From Streptacidiphilus sp. 4-A2 (lineage in GTDB: Bacteria; Actinomycetota; Actinomycetes; Streptomycetales; Streptomycetaceae), in NCBI GenBank assembly GCA_014284505.1, contig JAAFYY010000003.1, forward strand, positions 62,001 to 126,000: 64,000 nucleotides of DNA, written 5' to 3'. Below are positions 16,815-26,300 of the stretch, one piece after another (positions within the stretch are counted from its first letter, which is position 1; every line of letters begins with the position of its first letter). The notes beneath the pieces were generated by a model, which was not told where the DNA came from, ran no database searches, and saw nothing but the letters and a program-made list of their open reading frames with translations. The position numbers and the translations under genes are program-made.

Positions 16815-18209
16815 ATGACCGCGGTGGGGACGACGAAGAAGACTGCCTTCCGGCTGCTGCAGGCCCGCGACGCCAACGGAAGGACGGTCTCGGCCCGGGA
16901 GATCGGCTTGGTCCCCGAGCCGTTCACCCGGCCCCTGTACTGCCCGCACTGCACGCACGAGGTCCACAGCACGCAGGCGTACCCGAAGACCTCCCCGCGG
17001 GGGAAGGCGTTCACCGTATCCGCGCACTTCGCCCTGGCACGTGAGAAGGACGGCACACCGGCCGAGCACGACCCTGCCTGCCCGCTGCGCGCCAGCCACA
17101 GCGTCACCACGATCGCCCGCCGCTCCCACGGCCTGGCTGAACTGCGGGGCGGCGGACTGCAGCTGCGCCTGGTGCTGCCGAACACTACCGACCCCTCGGC
17201 GCCGGCGGCGCCCGCGCCCGGAGCACCGGTGGTCCCGCCGCCCGGCGACCCGCTCCAGCACCGGATCCGCACGGTCGACCCGGCCCTGCCGCCCGCGCTC
17301 ACCAGTGCGGCCCGCATCGCCCAGCTCCTCGCGCTCTACGGCCACGCCCCCGAGACCGTTGCCTGCTTCAGCGTCAAGCACCCCGGGGTGCGCACCCCGG
17401 TGCCCTGGACGCAGTTCTGCTTCGGCCCCGACCCGGACTCCCTGGGACGCCTGCACCAGGTGCTGCGCACGGCTGCCGCCCGCTACCCGGTCGCCGTGCA
17501 CGGTGAGGTGCTCGGCCAGGGCGTGAGCGGCAAGGGCATCCACTGGCGCCGGATCGCGACCGCCGTGCCCACCGCGGTGACCGACGGGCGTCCGGACGCC
17601 GAGGTGTACCTGCGCAGCGAGCAGGCCGCCCTCCTGGACCCGCTCACCGTCGGCACCCATGTCCTGGCGCTGGGCGCGCCGGACGCCCCGTGGGGGATCT
17701 GGACCCCGGACAAGACGACCCTGGGCCCGCAACTGGTGCTGTGGCCGCGCGCCCACTGGCAGATCGCCTACTGGAGCGTCGACGACAAGGGCTTGCCCAG
17801 CGCCCCGGCCAGCCCCGCTCCGCTCCCAGCGCCCGCAGCGCCCTGGCGCCCCGCGCCGGTGGAGCCAGCACGCCCCGCCCCGGCCCGTCGACCGACTGGT
17901 TTCCGGCCGACGGTGCAGACGCCGGCGCAGCAGTCGGCGCCGTCGGCCGAGGTGCTCGCGGCCATCCCCGAACTGGCCGGGAAGTCGATCCCGCCGATGC
18001 CGACGCACCAACCGCTGGTCCCCCGCCCGACCTTGGAGCGCCTTAGCAGGGAGGGTGGTCGTCCAGCTGTTCGCCTGCCCGGGACGCACCCGTGCCAGTA
18101 CCCCCAGGGGAGGCGAGGGTTGACGTGCGGCGGTGAGCGATGCGGCGGACATCCGGGTGCCGGATGCAGCAGATGGTGCCGGTCCACCACGAGAGGGGCG
18201 AGCGGATGA
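16815..18209 (+). CDS. Large hypothetical protein with CPHC/HF-type zinc site
   Basis: ATG 16815 follows GGGAGAGG. The first 100 residues hold RPLYCPHCTHEVHSTQAY, then AHFALAREKDGTPAEHDPACPL, a pattern of C..C with a later HF and H/C that resembles the zinc-binding N-terminus of CoiA-like proteins; this is a weak similarity. Residues 150-320 form a mixed domain (VACFSVKHPGVRTP, VHGEVLGQGVSGKGIHWRR), and residues 320-400 are Pro/Ala-rich. The last 40 residues look out of frame, so the stop may be slightly earlier. Its end overlaps the next gene's start at 18206. Confidence 0.6.
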   Translation: MTAVGTTKKTAFRLLQARDANGRTVSAREIGLVPEPFTRPLYCPHCTHEVHSTQAYPKTSPRGKAFTVSAHFALAREKDGTPAEHDPACPLRASHSVTTIARRSHGLAELRGGGLQLRLVLPNTTDPSAPAAPAPGAPVVPPPGDPLQHRIRTVDPALPPALTSAARIAQLLALYGHAPETVACFSVKHPGVRTPVPWTQFCFGPDPDSLGRLHQVLRTAAARYPVAVHGEVLGQGVSGKGIHWRRIATAVPTAVTDGRPDAEVYLRSEQAALLDPLTVGTHVLALGAPDAPWGIWTPDKTTLGPQLVLWPRAHWQIAYWSVDDKGLPSAPASPAPLPAPAAPWRPAPVEPARPAPARRPTGFRPTVQTPAQQSAPSAEVLAAIPELAGKSIPPMPTHQPLVPRPTLERLSREGGRPAVRLPGTHPCQYPQGRRGLTCGGERCGGHPGAGCSRWCRSTTRGASG

Positions 18210-18716
18210 CGGTCACGGTCATGGATGTGCTGCGCGAACGGCAGGCCGAGGCGGCTGCGGGGCCGGCGGCCTACCGGCAGGCGTGGGAGAGGGCGGTGGG
18301 ATTGGTGGAGCCGCGCTGGTCCGACCGGAACATGACCCTGGACGGGCCGATCCTGGTCGACGGGGCCGGGGCCCTCCCTGGCCATCGCCCTGTACCTGGT
18401 TGCGATGGAGCAACGGGTACCGCCCGCGGCCGTCTCCCGCGACGAGGTCGAATTGCTGCTGGTCCGCTCACCCGCCTTCCCGTGGGACGTGGACATCGCC
18501 TCCCGCTGGGACGACTGGCTCCGCTCCCTCGGCCACGACCCGGAGACCACAGGGAGCGACCCCGTGGCGGAGCACTGGGCTGCCCTGCGGGCGCACCGGG
18601 ACTCCGACAACGGCGAGTCCGGCGACCCCGAGCACACGGCCATGGAGCGCTGGGGATATGGGTTCCTCGACGGCATCGAGTACGTCCTGTCACGCCACAT
18701 GGCCCTCGACTTCTAA
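18206..18716 (+). CDS. Hypothetical protein, frameshifted
   Basis: ATG 18206 (MTVTVMDVLRERQAEAAAGP) is used. At about 18370 the frame shifts by one; the continuation LAIALYLVAMEQRVPPAAVS leads to PAFPWDVDIASRWDDWL and RWGYGFLDGIEYVLSRHMAL with the stop at 18716. The joined product is about 169 residues, mostly helical. No family is recognised. It follows the zinc-site protein and precedes another hypothetical gene on the same strand. Confidence 0.55.
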
Positions 18717-18761
18717 CGGCCGCGCCCACTCCTTTCCGGGCCGGCGCGATGGACAGCTACG

Positions 18762-19290
18762 GTGTCGTCCATGACCCTGGGGGAAATGGACAACGATCCG
18801 CTGACCAGGTGGCAGGCGTGCTGGGACTGCGCCGACCTGGTCCTGGAGGAGCGGGTGCGCAACGTCCCCGCCCACGGGCTGACCACGGAGCAGGAGATCA
18901 CCTGGACCGGTGCTGACCGCGGCCTCGTCCGGGGTGCTGCTCACCGCCGCGTTCCACGAGCGCCTGGACGCCCCCGGTGAACAAGGCGCAACCGGCACGC
19001 TGCGTCGGCGCCCGCACCGGGCACTGGAGGGCACTCCCGTTGTCGCCGGGTTCGGCGCCTCGGAGCGCCGGGTGCTGCTGGAGGCCGCGAGCGGTGGTCC
19101 GGACGGCTGGCTGCTGTGGAACCGGGTCCTGGCCGCCGCAGCCCAGGCACTGGAGGACGTGGTCCGCTGGACCCGCCCGCGCGCCGCCGACCCGGCCCAG
19201 GGAGTGGTCGTGCGGGACCTCTTGGCGGCCGACCAGCGCCGCTGGGCTTTCGCTGCTCTGGAGTCGGTGCTGGGCACTGAGGACGACTGA
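18762..19290 (+). CDS. Hypothetical protein, frameshifted
   Basis: GTG 18762 opens MSSMTLGEMDNDPLTRWQAC; a later ATG at 18771 is also possible. The sequence WDCADLVLEERVRNVPAHGL continues to about 18905 and, one base later, reads VLTAASSGVLLTAAFHERL through WAFAALESVLGTEDD, stopping at 19290. Joined, it is about 175 mostly helical residues. The next gene begins at the stop (TGATGG). Function unknown. Confidence 0.55.
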
Positions 19291-19517
19291 TGGACGCCGT
19301 GCTGGCGCGGATGTTCAGCGGAGATCTGCCCGACGTTCCGCTGCCCTCCCGCCTGGGTCAGTACCCGCACGGAGCCCTACCGCGAGGGGCTGCGGGTCCA
19401 CCTGCTCGTGGACGACCCCGACCACCTGGGACGCTGAGCCGGGCCGCGAGCTGCCCCGGCTCTTCGTGGCGCCCGCCGCCGACCGGTGGCCCACGGTGCG
19501 CGTGCTCGGCCGGGCGG
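19290..19517 (+). CDS. Short hypothetical protein, frameshifted, end uncertain
   Basis: ATG 19290 overlaps the preceding stop and gives MDAVLARMFSGDLPDVPLPS. A natural continuation lies in two other frames (TEPYREGLRVHLLVDDPDHL, then ELPRLFVAPAADRWPTVRVL), so at least two indels are needed. The stop is placed near 19517 only because the coding-like text ends there. It is treated as a real but damaged small gene. Confidence 0.35.
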
Positions 19518-19537
19518 GTAGGTCGAGGGGTCGCGCT

Positions 19538-20193
19538 TCACCTTGCCGGGTTGCTCTGTTGCGTGGGGCCCCGGCTGGTGCTGTTCCATGGGGTGGGGGA
19601 GATGTGGGCGAGGGAGTTGAGGAGGTCGTCGGTGTCGTGGGGTGGAAGGTGCTGCTCCAGGAGCCGGGCGGCTTCCTGGAGGATGTCCTCGGTGGTCACG
19701 GGACGGTGCCTTCCGGGGGGTTTGCCGGGGTTGAGTGTGCGGTCCAGGTAGCGCATGCCCTGCCAGGTCTGGTTCTTGGCGACGTCGGGGTTGAGTCCGA
19801 GGAGGGCGGCCACTGATTCGTAGGGCAGCAGGACGAGGTGGCGCAGCCGGACGCATTGGGCTTGTTGGGGAAGCGGGCTTCGAGGTCGGCCAGGGCGGAC
19901 TCGATGGGCGAGGGCGGGTGGTCGCGTGGTGGTAGGAAGGCGCCGACGGTGTCGGTCAGGATGGTGAAGGCGGTGGCTGCGGGGGCCTGGGCCAGGATTG
20001 TGGTCCAGTCCTGCTGGATGCGCAGTGCGGTTTCCATGACGGCGTTCTGGGCAGCGTCGGGGTGCCACAGGCGCATGGTGGCGTAGCGCAGGAAGGGCTG
20101 GTGCCAGCGGTGGAAGAAGGCGTCGAACGCGAGGGGAACGGCGCGGCAGCGGCGGGGCAGTGGTGTGCGGTTGATGGGGGAGTGGCGTGGCAC
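19538..20193 (-). CDS. Sigma-factor-like protein, frameshifted
   Basis: ATG 20193 starts MPRHSPINRTPLPRRCRAVP. Residues 23-70 (FDAFFHRWHQPFLRYATMRL, DAAQNAVMETALRIQQ) resemble sigma-70 region 2 of ECF-type factors. After a one-base shift near 19860 the text reads VRLRHLVLLPYESVAALLGL and KNQTWQGMRYLDRTL, resembling region 4 and its recognition helix. About 218 residues is a normal ECF length. The degree of match is modest, so an RNA-polymerase-binding regulator is a hypothesis. It is downstream of the double-HTH gene in the same direction. Confidence 0.5.
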
Positions 20194-20227
20194 GGGTGCC
20201 TCCGGGAGTAGCGGTCAGAGGTGGTCG

Positions 20228-21327
20228 TCACAGGTGTGGGACGGGCGGGTCGGTGTGCAGTGGGTGGGGGTGGGCGCAGGGGTGCTGGCGGGCGTGTTCC
20301 CACAGGGGGCGGATGTCCTCGGGGCGGCCGCGCAGGGCGTCGACGATGGCGTTGACGACTGGCCAGTCGGGGGTGTTGCCGTAGAGCAGGGCGGTGACGT
20401 CCTCGGGTACCACCGTCTGCGGGGACATGGCGCACACCCGTGCGGGGGAGGGGCGCTGTGCGGCCAGGTGCAGGCCTCGGACGGTGGCCTGCAGTTCGGC
20501 GGCGGCGGCGTCGGTCAGCAGGCGCGGGCGCATTCCGCGGGCTGCCTCCCACAGTGGGCGGATCTCGGCGGGGTCGCCTCCACAGGAGGTGGTGAGCTGT
20601 TCGGCCATGTTCCAGGTGGGCAGCCGTTCGCCGGTCAGGAGACGGGAGATGTAGGAGGAGGAGACGCCGGTCTCCTGGGCCAGGGTCTTGACTGCTTTGC
20701 CGCTGGTCTGGTGCAGGTGTGACAGGGCGCTGCTTAAGTGGTCGGTCGCGGGACCGGGCGCGGGTGGGCCGGGGGGGCCTCGTGTGCCGGGTCGTCGGTG
20801 GGACGGGTGCGCTGCTCGAACAGGGGGGTCGAAGAGCGGCGCGAGACCAGGCGGCGCTGGCGCTGGGCCAGCCGGCGCACGGCCCGCTCGGTGGACCAGG
20901 TCCGGCTCGCGGTCGCGGTGCTGACGTCCAGGGTCTTGGCGATGATGCCCCAGTGGACGGTGTGCTTGGACCGGGCCTGCTGCACCGCCACGACGGTCAG
21001 GTCGTCCAGGTCCTCGCGGACGGAGGCCAGCTGCCGCAGGACGGCCAGCGGCGCCAGGTCCGGGTCGCTGGCTGTGGCCCGTTCCGTCAGCCGGTAGAGA
21101 CGATTGGCCTGCTCGACGAGCTCATTGGCCAGGTTTCGTAACGGAGCGTCATAGCGCTCCGGCTGGGTGGGAGCTGCGGCCGGGGTGCTGCTTCTGAGCT
21201 CACGGGTCCGTTTGCGGTGCGCGGCCGAGCGGCAGGCGCTGGAGCAGAACCGGGCGGGGCGGCCTGGGCTGGCGGCCCGCGGGGGCATGGGGTTCTTGCA
21301 GGTCTCGCACGTCTCTGGAGTTGACAT
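20228..21327 (-). CDS. Zinc-motif plus double helix-turn-helix regulator, frameshifted
   Basis: ATG 21327 is preferred because AAGGA lies five bases upstream. The N-terminus has CETCKNPMPP and RFCSSACRSAAHRKRTRELR, a four-cysteine zinc motif with a basic tail. Residues about 95-150 include KHTVHWGIIAKTLDVSTATA, a helix-turn-helix. A single-base shift in the G-run near 20755 then joins to SSALSHLHQTSGKAVKTLAQ and ETGVSSSYISRLLTGERLP, an XRE-like helix-turn-helix, followed by two RPLWEAAR-like helices. The joined product is about 365 residues. Both halves read naturally only in the joined form. Confidence 0.6.
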
Positions 21328-21475
21328 GGGCATCCTTACGCTCCCGGCGTGGACGCGGGCTTTCGTTGCGCCCTGCCGCTACTAAGATCTCGTTCGTTGA
21401 CGAAATGCAGGCGAGGCCACGAGCCCTGCCGCGGGGTCGGCACCGCGCAGGCCGCGGTGCCGACCTGATCGATTT

Positions 21476-21757
21476 TCAGCGTGCTCGACTGCGGGAGAAT
21501 CGCAGGTGAGAACGGTTGGCGGCGGCAATGGCCGGGAGCAGGGCAGCGGTTGCCACTGTGGCACCGTCACCGGAGCGGATCAGTACGATCGGCAGGACGA
21601 GCAAGGCAAGGAAGCTGCCGAAGCGGACGGTGACGCTCAGGTCACGGCAGACTTCGGCCCCGGGGGTTTGCACCAGGTCCGTACTGGTGATGTTACGGTC
21701 GGTGCACTCGCCGTCCGGCAGTGCTTGACGCCGTGCGGTACTGCGGTCAGGGGGCAT
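21476..21757 (-). CDS. Small membrane protein
   Basis: ATG 21757 gives MPPDRSTARRQALPDGECTD, then a hydrophobic pair, SVTVRFGSFLALLVLPIVLI and ATVATAALLPAIAAA, and a short basic end. Orientation and hydrophobic pattern favour a real gene, but both strands are open in part of this region, so confidence is limited. The flanks 21328-21475 and 21758-22196 show nothing else convincing. Confidence 0.35.
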   Translation of the reverse strand: MPPDRSTARRQALPDGECTDRNITSTDLVQTPGAEVCRDLSVTVRFGSFLALLVLPIVLIRSGDGATVATAALLPAIAAANRSHLRFSRSRAR

Positions 21758-22196
21758 GACGCATCCTTGATTGTAGGTTCGACGGAATCGCGGCGGGGTC
21801 CCGGTGAATGGCTGATGACCGATCTGGGACTCCCCCGTGACCGTGGACATTACAGGGGGCGGCGCGTGCCATACCGCTTATACGGAACGTAATCGTAAGA
21901 TTGTCTCTCCCCGCGAGCGGAACCGGGTTTGAGGGTCATTCACCCACTCACTCTGATAGACCTGGTGTCCACTGCGATCGGTCCTGACCGCCCCCGGCGC
22001 CGCCGGATCGAACACACTCCCTTCCGCGCGAAGCCGGCTGCCAGGCCCAGCGCCGCCGTCTGCTGCTGCGGCAGGGGTGCATAGGCAGCCGTACCCCCTG
22101 GCCGGGCCGGTTGCGAAGCCCTCTGGAACGAGCGTGCATCTGGGACACGGCGACCTGGTCGCGGATCCGGCATTCGAACACCGGTACCGTTCCGCC

Positions 22197-22650
22197 ATGA
22201 CCCCCCGAACTGCGCGATCTCCTCCGCACCCAGCTCCCCAGCACACCCGGTGTCGCTCTCGCGGAGGCGTGGGAGGAGCGCCCCTACGGGCTGGGTGTAC
22301 AGCTGACCGGGCGCCAGGGCTGGGTGTGCTGGATGGTCACCGGCGCCTCCGGCGTCGCCCCGGCTGCCGGCGACCAGGAACAGCCGGACCCGGTGCCGGT
22401 GCCCGACCTGACGACGGACAAGGTGTCCGTCGGCGCGTTGGAGCAGGCACTGCTCGCCGCGGTGGCGACCGCCCCAGGTGTGGCGCGCTTGGACCGCTAC
22501 AGCACCCGCAGCGCGCCGCCGGCTGTCGGCTTCGGGGCGACCATCGACTGCGCTGACGGGTGGCGCTTGTTCCTGTCGATCGGCGGGGCGAAGAGCACGC
22601 TGGATCCGCAGACCCGGTTGAGAGCAGTCACTGCAGAAACCGCTCTGTGA
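22197..22650 (+). CDS. Hypothetical protein, frameshifted at its second codons
   Basis: ATG 22197 is followed by a run of six C; five would give MTPELRDLLRTQLPSTPGVA, the evident frame. It continues EERPYGLGVQLTGRQGWVCW, VSVGALEQALLAAVATAPGV and GFGATIDCADGWRLFLSIGG, stopping at 22650. About 150 residues. The alternating strand/helix pattern is compact and the frame otherwise intact. No family is recognised. Confidence 0.55.
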
Positions 22651-22838
22651 GGCTCACCCACGCCCCCTCCTTGCCCGACCTCTGTAGTCCCCGAGGCGGT
22701 CCTGAGGGGCAGCCCAATCCGACTGACGCCGCCCTAACCAGCGACAGCCCGGTGCCGCCGAAGCGGGAGCGGTCGGCGGGGAGGAGGGATGTGGGTGCAT
22801 CATCCGGCCCGCCGACCGCATACGTCCCGTCTACCCCG

Positions 22839-22895
22839 CGGACTGCATGGCAAGAGGGGCCACCGATCGGGTGGCCCCTCTTGCCATGCAGTCCG
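22839..22895. terminator. Long perfect hairpin (26-bp stem), terminator
   Basis: Bases 22839-22864 are exactly complementary to 22870-22895 around a GATCG loop. The hairpin begins a few bases after the stop of the hydrophobic-peptide gene on the minus strand and has no T tract. The length and perfection are unusual for a simple terminator. Confidence 0.7.
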
Positions 22896-22898
22896 TGT

Positions 22899-23057
22899 CT
22901 ACCAGCGGTACCAGCGTCCGCCGCCGGAGCCGCGGAAGACGAATCCGAGGACCCACAGCACCAGCACCGCGATGGCGACCCACCACAGGATGTGAATCGC
23001 GAAACCCGCACCACCCAGGATCAGCGCGAGCAGAAGAACCAGCAGCAGTGCACCCAT
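22899..23057 (-). CDS. Short hydrophobic membrane protein (WYRW type)
   Basis: ATG 23057 follows GAAGGAGG. The 52-residue product MGALLLVLLLALILGGAGFA, then HILWWVAIAVLVLWVLGFVF and GGGRWYRW has two membrane spans and the basic aromatic ending typical of a very common streptomycete hydrophobic peptide family. It is often stress-induced and of unknown function. A strong terminator follows. Confidence 0.85.
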   Translation of the reverse strand: MGALLLVLLLALILGGAGFAIHILWWVAIAVLVLWVLGFVFRGSGGGRWYRW

Positions 23058-23218
23058 GATTTCCTCCTTCGGTCGAACAGGCGCCTGCCCGGCATTGCAG
23101 CGGCCATGCATCAGTGCAGGCAGGAGCGATGCGCCACGGCGTGGTGGTCAGGGAACAGGCTGCTCCTGTTCGCGAATCGTGTGCTGCGGGTGCCGACAGC
23201 GCCCAGCATCCTGGGGGT

Positions 23219-23431
23219 ATGGATGAGTTCTGCGGTTTCCATGTGCGGGTGGTGGTGCGGCCGGAGGGGGCGGCTGTGGTGGTGGAGGTCTTCGATGAGA
23301 ACGATTTCGTGTTCGCCCAGGACCAGGTCGTGACATGGACGGACCTGGGCCGGTTGGCCCAGGAGTACGGGGTGCCCAGGGACCGGCAGTTCGTCGACGA
23401 GGACGCGCGCGCGTTTCTGGACGCGGTCTGA
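23219..23431 (+). CDS. Small hypothetical protein
   Basis: ATG 23219 follows a G-rich ribosome-binding stretch (CTGGGGGT). The 70-residue product MDEFCGFHVRVVVRPEGAAV, then DENDFVFAQDQVVTWTDLGR and FVDEDARAFLDAV, is compact and acidic, with strand then helix. It is convergent with the polymerase gene. No family is recognised. Confidence 0.55.
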   Translation: MDEFCGFHVRVVVRPEGAAVVVEVFDENDFVFAQDQVVTWTDLGRLAQEYGVPRDRQFVDEDARAFLDAV

Positions 23432-23448
23432 TCCCCGCGGGAAGGCGC

Positions 23449-24353
23449 TTAGAACAGTGGTCGGGCGGCGGCGCTGTCCAGGAGTCCGGCGAGCAGGTCG
23501 CCGTGCTCGCTGATGCGTTCCAGTACTTGGTCGGGGGTGAAGGTGAGCTGCTGCGCATCGGTGCACTCCTCGACCTCGGTCCAGGTGAGGGGGTGGAGAC
23601 GCCGGGCTGTGCGGTGGCGCGCAGGATGTAGGGCGCGGCAGTGGTCTTGCTGGTGGCGTTCTGGCTGGAGTCGAGGAACACCTTGCCGGTCCGTGCGGCC
23701 TTGGCCATGGTGGACACGACGTGGTGGGGGTGGGCAGCCTCCAGGCGCTGGGCGATGTCCTTGGCGTAGGCGGTGGCTGCGGTGCCGGTGACCGCGGTGA
23801 CGGGTGCGTACAGGTGCAGGCCTTTGGAGCCGGAGGTCTTGGCCCAGCTGGTGAGGCCGTCCGCCTCCAGGAGCTCGCGTACGAGCAGCGCGACTCGGCA
23901 GCAGTCGGTGATGTCGCAGCCGGGGCCGGGGTCCAGGTCGATGACCAGACGGTCGTGGTTCTCGGGTCCGCCGGTGGTGGTCCACTGGGGGACGTGGATC
24001 TCGAGTGCGTACAGCTGGGACATGGCCATCAGGTCGCCCAGGGTGTTGATCACGACGTGCTCTTTCGGGCCGCTGTGGCTGGGCACACTCGCCCGTGAGA
24101 CCCAGGCCGCGAGGCCGGTGGGCGGGTTCTTGGAGTAGAACCGCTCGCCGCTGATCCCTTCGGGGAAGCGGACGAACGAAGCGGGCCGCTGCGCCAGGTG
24201 CGGCAGCATGACCGGCGCGACCTGCGCGTAGTAGTGCAGGGCCTCGCCTTTGGTCCATCCGGGGAAGCCGCCGTTGGGCGGCCACAGGACTTTATCGAGG
24301 TGGGACAAGGCCATGGTGCGGCCGTCGACCTGCACCGATACACGTTCCGGCAT
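23449..24353 (-). CDS. LigD-type DNA polymerase/primase domain protein (NHEJ), frameshifted
   Basis: ATG 24353 starts MPERVSVQVDGRTMALSHLD. The LigD polymerase (archaeo-eukaryotic primase) fold is clear: DKVLWPPNG, GERFYSKN, the metal-binding pair in VIDLDPG (D139 and D141), and TSGSKGLHLY near residue 173. A one-base shift near 23605 joins to LHPLTWTEVEECTDAQQLTF and the stop at 23449. Such enzymes fill gaps and add nucleotides during non-homologous end joining. It is divergent from Ku with 49 bp between, making a shared control region with the rest of the pathway. Confidence 0.88.
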
Positions 24354-24402
24354 ACCGTGAGGAGTCCCCGCAAACAGTACGAATATGCAGGAAGTGGACA
24401 CT
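24354..24402. promoter_or_regulatory. Divergent promoter region of the NHEJ genes
   Basis: Only 49 bp separate the starts of the polymerase and Ku genes. The segment includes CAGTACGAATATGC, AT-rich for this DNA and the best -10-like candidate, and GGAAGTGGAC before Ku. Both promoters must lie here or inside the genes. Confidence 0.4.
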
Positions 24403-25326
24403 ATGCGGTCGATGTGGAAGGGCAGCATCACCTTCGGCCTGGTCAGCGTCCCAGTCGCGCTCTACAAAGCCACCGACGAGCACGCCGGCCCCGCCCTCCA
24501 CCAGGTCCACGAGAAGGACGGCGGCCGGATCAAGCTGCGCCGCTTCTGCGAGATCGAGGACACTGAGGTCCCCTTCGAGGAGATCACCCGCGGCTACGAG
24601 TCCGAGGACGGCCGCGAAGCGGTCCTGACCAAGGACGACCTGGCAGACCTGCCGCTGCCCTCCAAGAAGATCATCGACGTGCTGGCGTTCATGGACGCCG
24701 CCGACATCGACCCGCTGCGCCTGTCCTCCCCCTACTACGTCGGGGTGGCAGCGAAGGCCCCCGCCAAGCCGTACGTACTGCTGCGGGACGCGCTGACCGA
24801 GTCGGGGAAGATCGCGATCACCAAGGTCACCCTGTCCACGCGCGAGTCGCTGGCGGTGCTGCGGGTGGTGGGAGAGCTGATCGTGCTGCAGACGCTGCTG
24901 TGGCCGGACGAGATCCGCGAGCCCGAGGGCCTGGCCCCCAAAGGGGAGTCGGACGTGCGCCCGCAGGAGATCAAGATGGCGCAGAGCCTGATGGACACCC
25001 TCTCGGAGGACTTCGACCTGGACTCCCTGCACGACGAGTACAGCCAGGCACTCCAGCAGGTCATCGAGGCCAAGCTCGGCGGCGCGCCGATCGCCCACGA
25101 GCAGCCTGCCCCCAGTGGCGGCGCCCAGGTCCTGGACCTGATGGGTGCGCTCAAGTCCAGCGTCGAGGCGGCCCGGCGCGGTCACGGCAAGACCGGGGAC
25201 CAGGAGTCGGGGGAGCCGAAGAAGACCACCGCGCGCAAGACCGCCGCGACCAAGAAGCCGGCGGCGAAGAAGGCCCCGGCGAAGAAGACCGCGGCGAAGA
25301 AGACGAGCGCCCGTAAGGCCTCGTGA
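24403..25326 (+). CDS. ku: Ku protein (NHEJ end-binding)
   Basis: ATG 24403 gives MRSMWKGSITFGLVSVPVAL, the standard bacterial Ku start; an ATG at 24385 is less likely. The core beta-barrel domain continues with LHQVHEKDGGRIKLRRFCEI, DPLRLSSPYYVGV and ELIVLQTLLWPDEIR. The C-terminus is a Lys/Ala-rich tail (AAKKAPAKKTAAKK) as in other actinobacterial Ku proteins, thought to help DNA threading. Ku homodimers bind double-strand ends and recruit ligase. Its TGA overlaps the ligase ATG (TGATG). The frame is intact. Confidence 0.95.
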   Translation: MRSMWKGSITFGLVSVPVALYKATDEHAGPALHQVHEKDGGRIKLRRFCEIEDTEVPFEEITRGYESEDGREAVLTKDDLADLPLPSKKIIDVLAFMDAADIDPLRLSSPYYVGVAAKAPAKPYVLLRDALTESGKIAITKVTLSTRESLAVLRVVGELIVLQTLLWPDEIREPEGLAPKGESDVRPQEIKMAQSLMDTLSEDFDLDSLHDEYSQALQQVIEAKLGGAPIAHEQPAPSGGAQVLDLMGALKSSVEAARRGHGKTGDQESGEPKKTTARKTAATKKPAAKKAPAKKTAAKKTSARKAS

Positions 25327-26300
25327 TGCCGCGGCGGGCGCCGGCGCCGGTGGACCTGCCGGTCATCGAGCCCATGCTCGCCTCCCCCGGCAGCATCCCG
25401 CGCGACCCGACCGCATGGGCGTTCGAAGTCAAGTTCGACGGCATGAGAGTCGGCTCCTACCTGGACGGCGCGCACGGCCTGCGCCTGCTCACCCGCAACG
25501 GCAACCCGGCCACCGACCGGTTCCCCGAACTGGCCGAACTCCTGGAACTCCTACCGGGTCGCAACGCCGTCCTGGACGGCGAGATCGTCGCCGCCGACGA
25601 CCAGGGCCGCCCCGACTTCGGCCGGCTCCAGCAGCGCATGACCCTGCGCCGCCCCGCCGAGATCCGCGCCGCCATGGCCAGGATCCCGGTCACGCTGCTG
25701 CTCTTCGACGTCCCGTGGCTCGACGGCCGGCCCCTGACCGAGCTGACCTACCGCGGCCGCCGCGAGGTCCTGGAGACCCTGCCGCTCCACGGCGAGCGGG
25801 TCCAGGTGCCGCCCGCCTGGCCGGGCTCGGCAGCACAGGAGGCCTCGGCCTGGACCCGCGACCACGGACTGGAAGGGCTGATCGCCAAGCGCCTGACGTC
25901 GCCCTACCAGCCAGGGGCCCGCTCGCGGGACTGGATCAAGATCAAGCACGTCAAATCCCTGGACGCGACCATCGGCGCCTGGGTCCCCGGCGGACCCGGC
26001 GGCACCATGGTCAAATCCCTCCTCCTCGGAGTCCCGGCCGAACAGGGCCTGCGCTTCGTGGGCGCGGTGGGCACGGGGTTCTCCCAGGCCGAGCGCCGCG
26101 CGCTCGCCGCACTCCTGCGCCGCCTGGCCGCGCCGACCTCACCGTTCGAGGGACCGTGGCGAGCGGGGCTGGAGCGCGGAGAGATCATCCGCTTCGTGCG
26201 CCCCCGCGTCCAGGGAGAGGTCGAGTACGCGCACTTCACCGCTCACGGTCACCTGCGCCACCCGGTATGGAAAGGCTTGCGCGGCGATTACCAGGAGTGA
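25326..26300 (+). CDS. ATP-dependent DNA ligase (LigD ligase domain)
   Basis: ATG 25326 overlaps the Ku stop; GTG 25323 is an alternative. Motif I is WAFEVKFDGMR with the adenylated lysine at about K36. Motif III-like LLLFDVPWLDG, motif IV EGLIAKRL and motif V DWIKIKHVK follow, then an OB-fold domain with LRFVGAVGTGF and the closing VEYAHFTAHGHLRHPVWKGL. It would seal breaks held by Ku. Polymerase and ligase are separate proteins here, not fused as in mycobacterial LigD. The frame is intact. Confidence 0.93.
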   Translation: MPRRAPAPVDLPVIEPMLASPGSIPRDPTAWAFEVKFDGMRVGSYLDGAHGLRLLTRNGNPATDRFPELAELLELLPGRNAVLDGEIVAADDQGRPDFGRLQQRMTLRRPAEIRAAMARIPVTLLLFDVPWLDGRPLTELTYRGRREVLETLPLHGERVQVPPAWPGSAAQEASAWTRDHGLEGLIAKRLTSPYQPGARSRDWIKIKHVKSLDATIGAWVPGGPGGTMVKSLLLGVPAEQGLRFVGAVGTGFSQAERRALAALLRRLAAPTSPFEGPWRAGLERGEIIRFVRPRVQGEVEYAHFTAHGHLRHPVWKGLRGDYQE

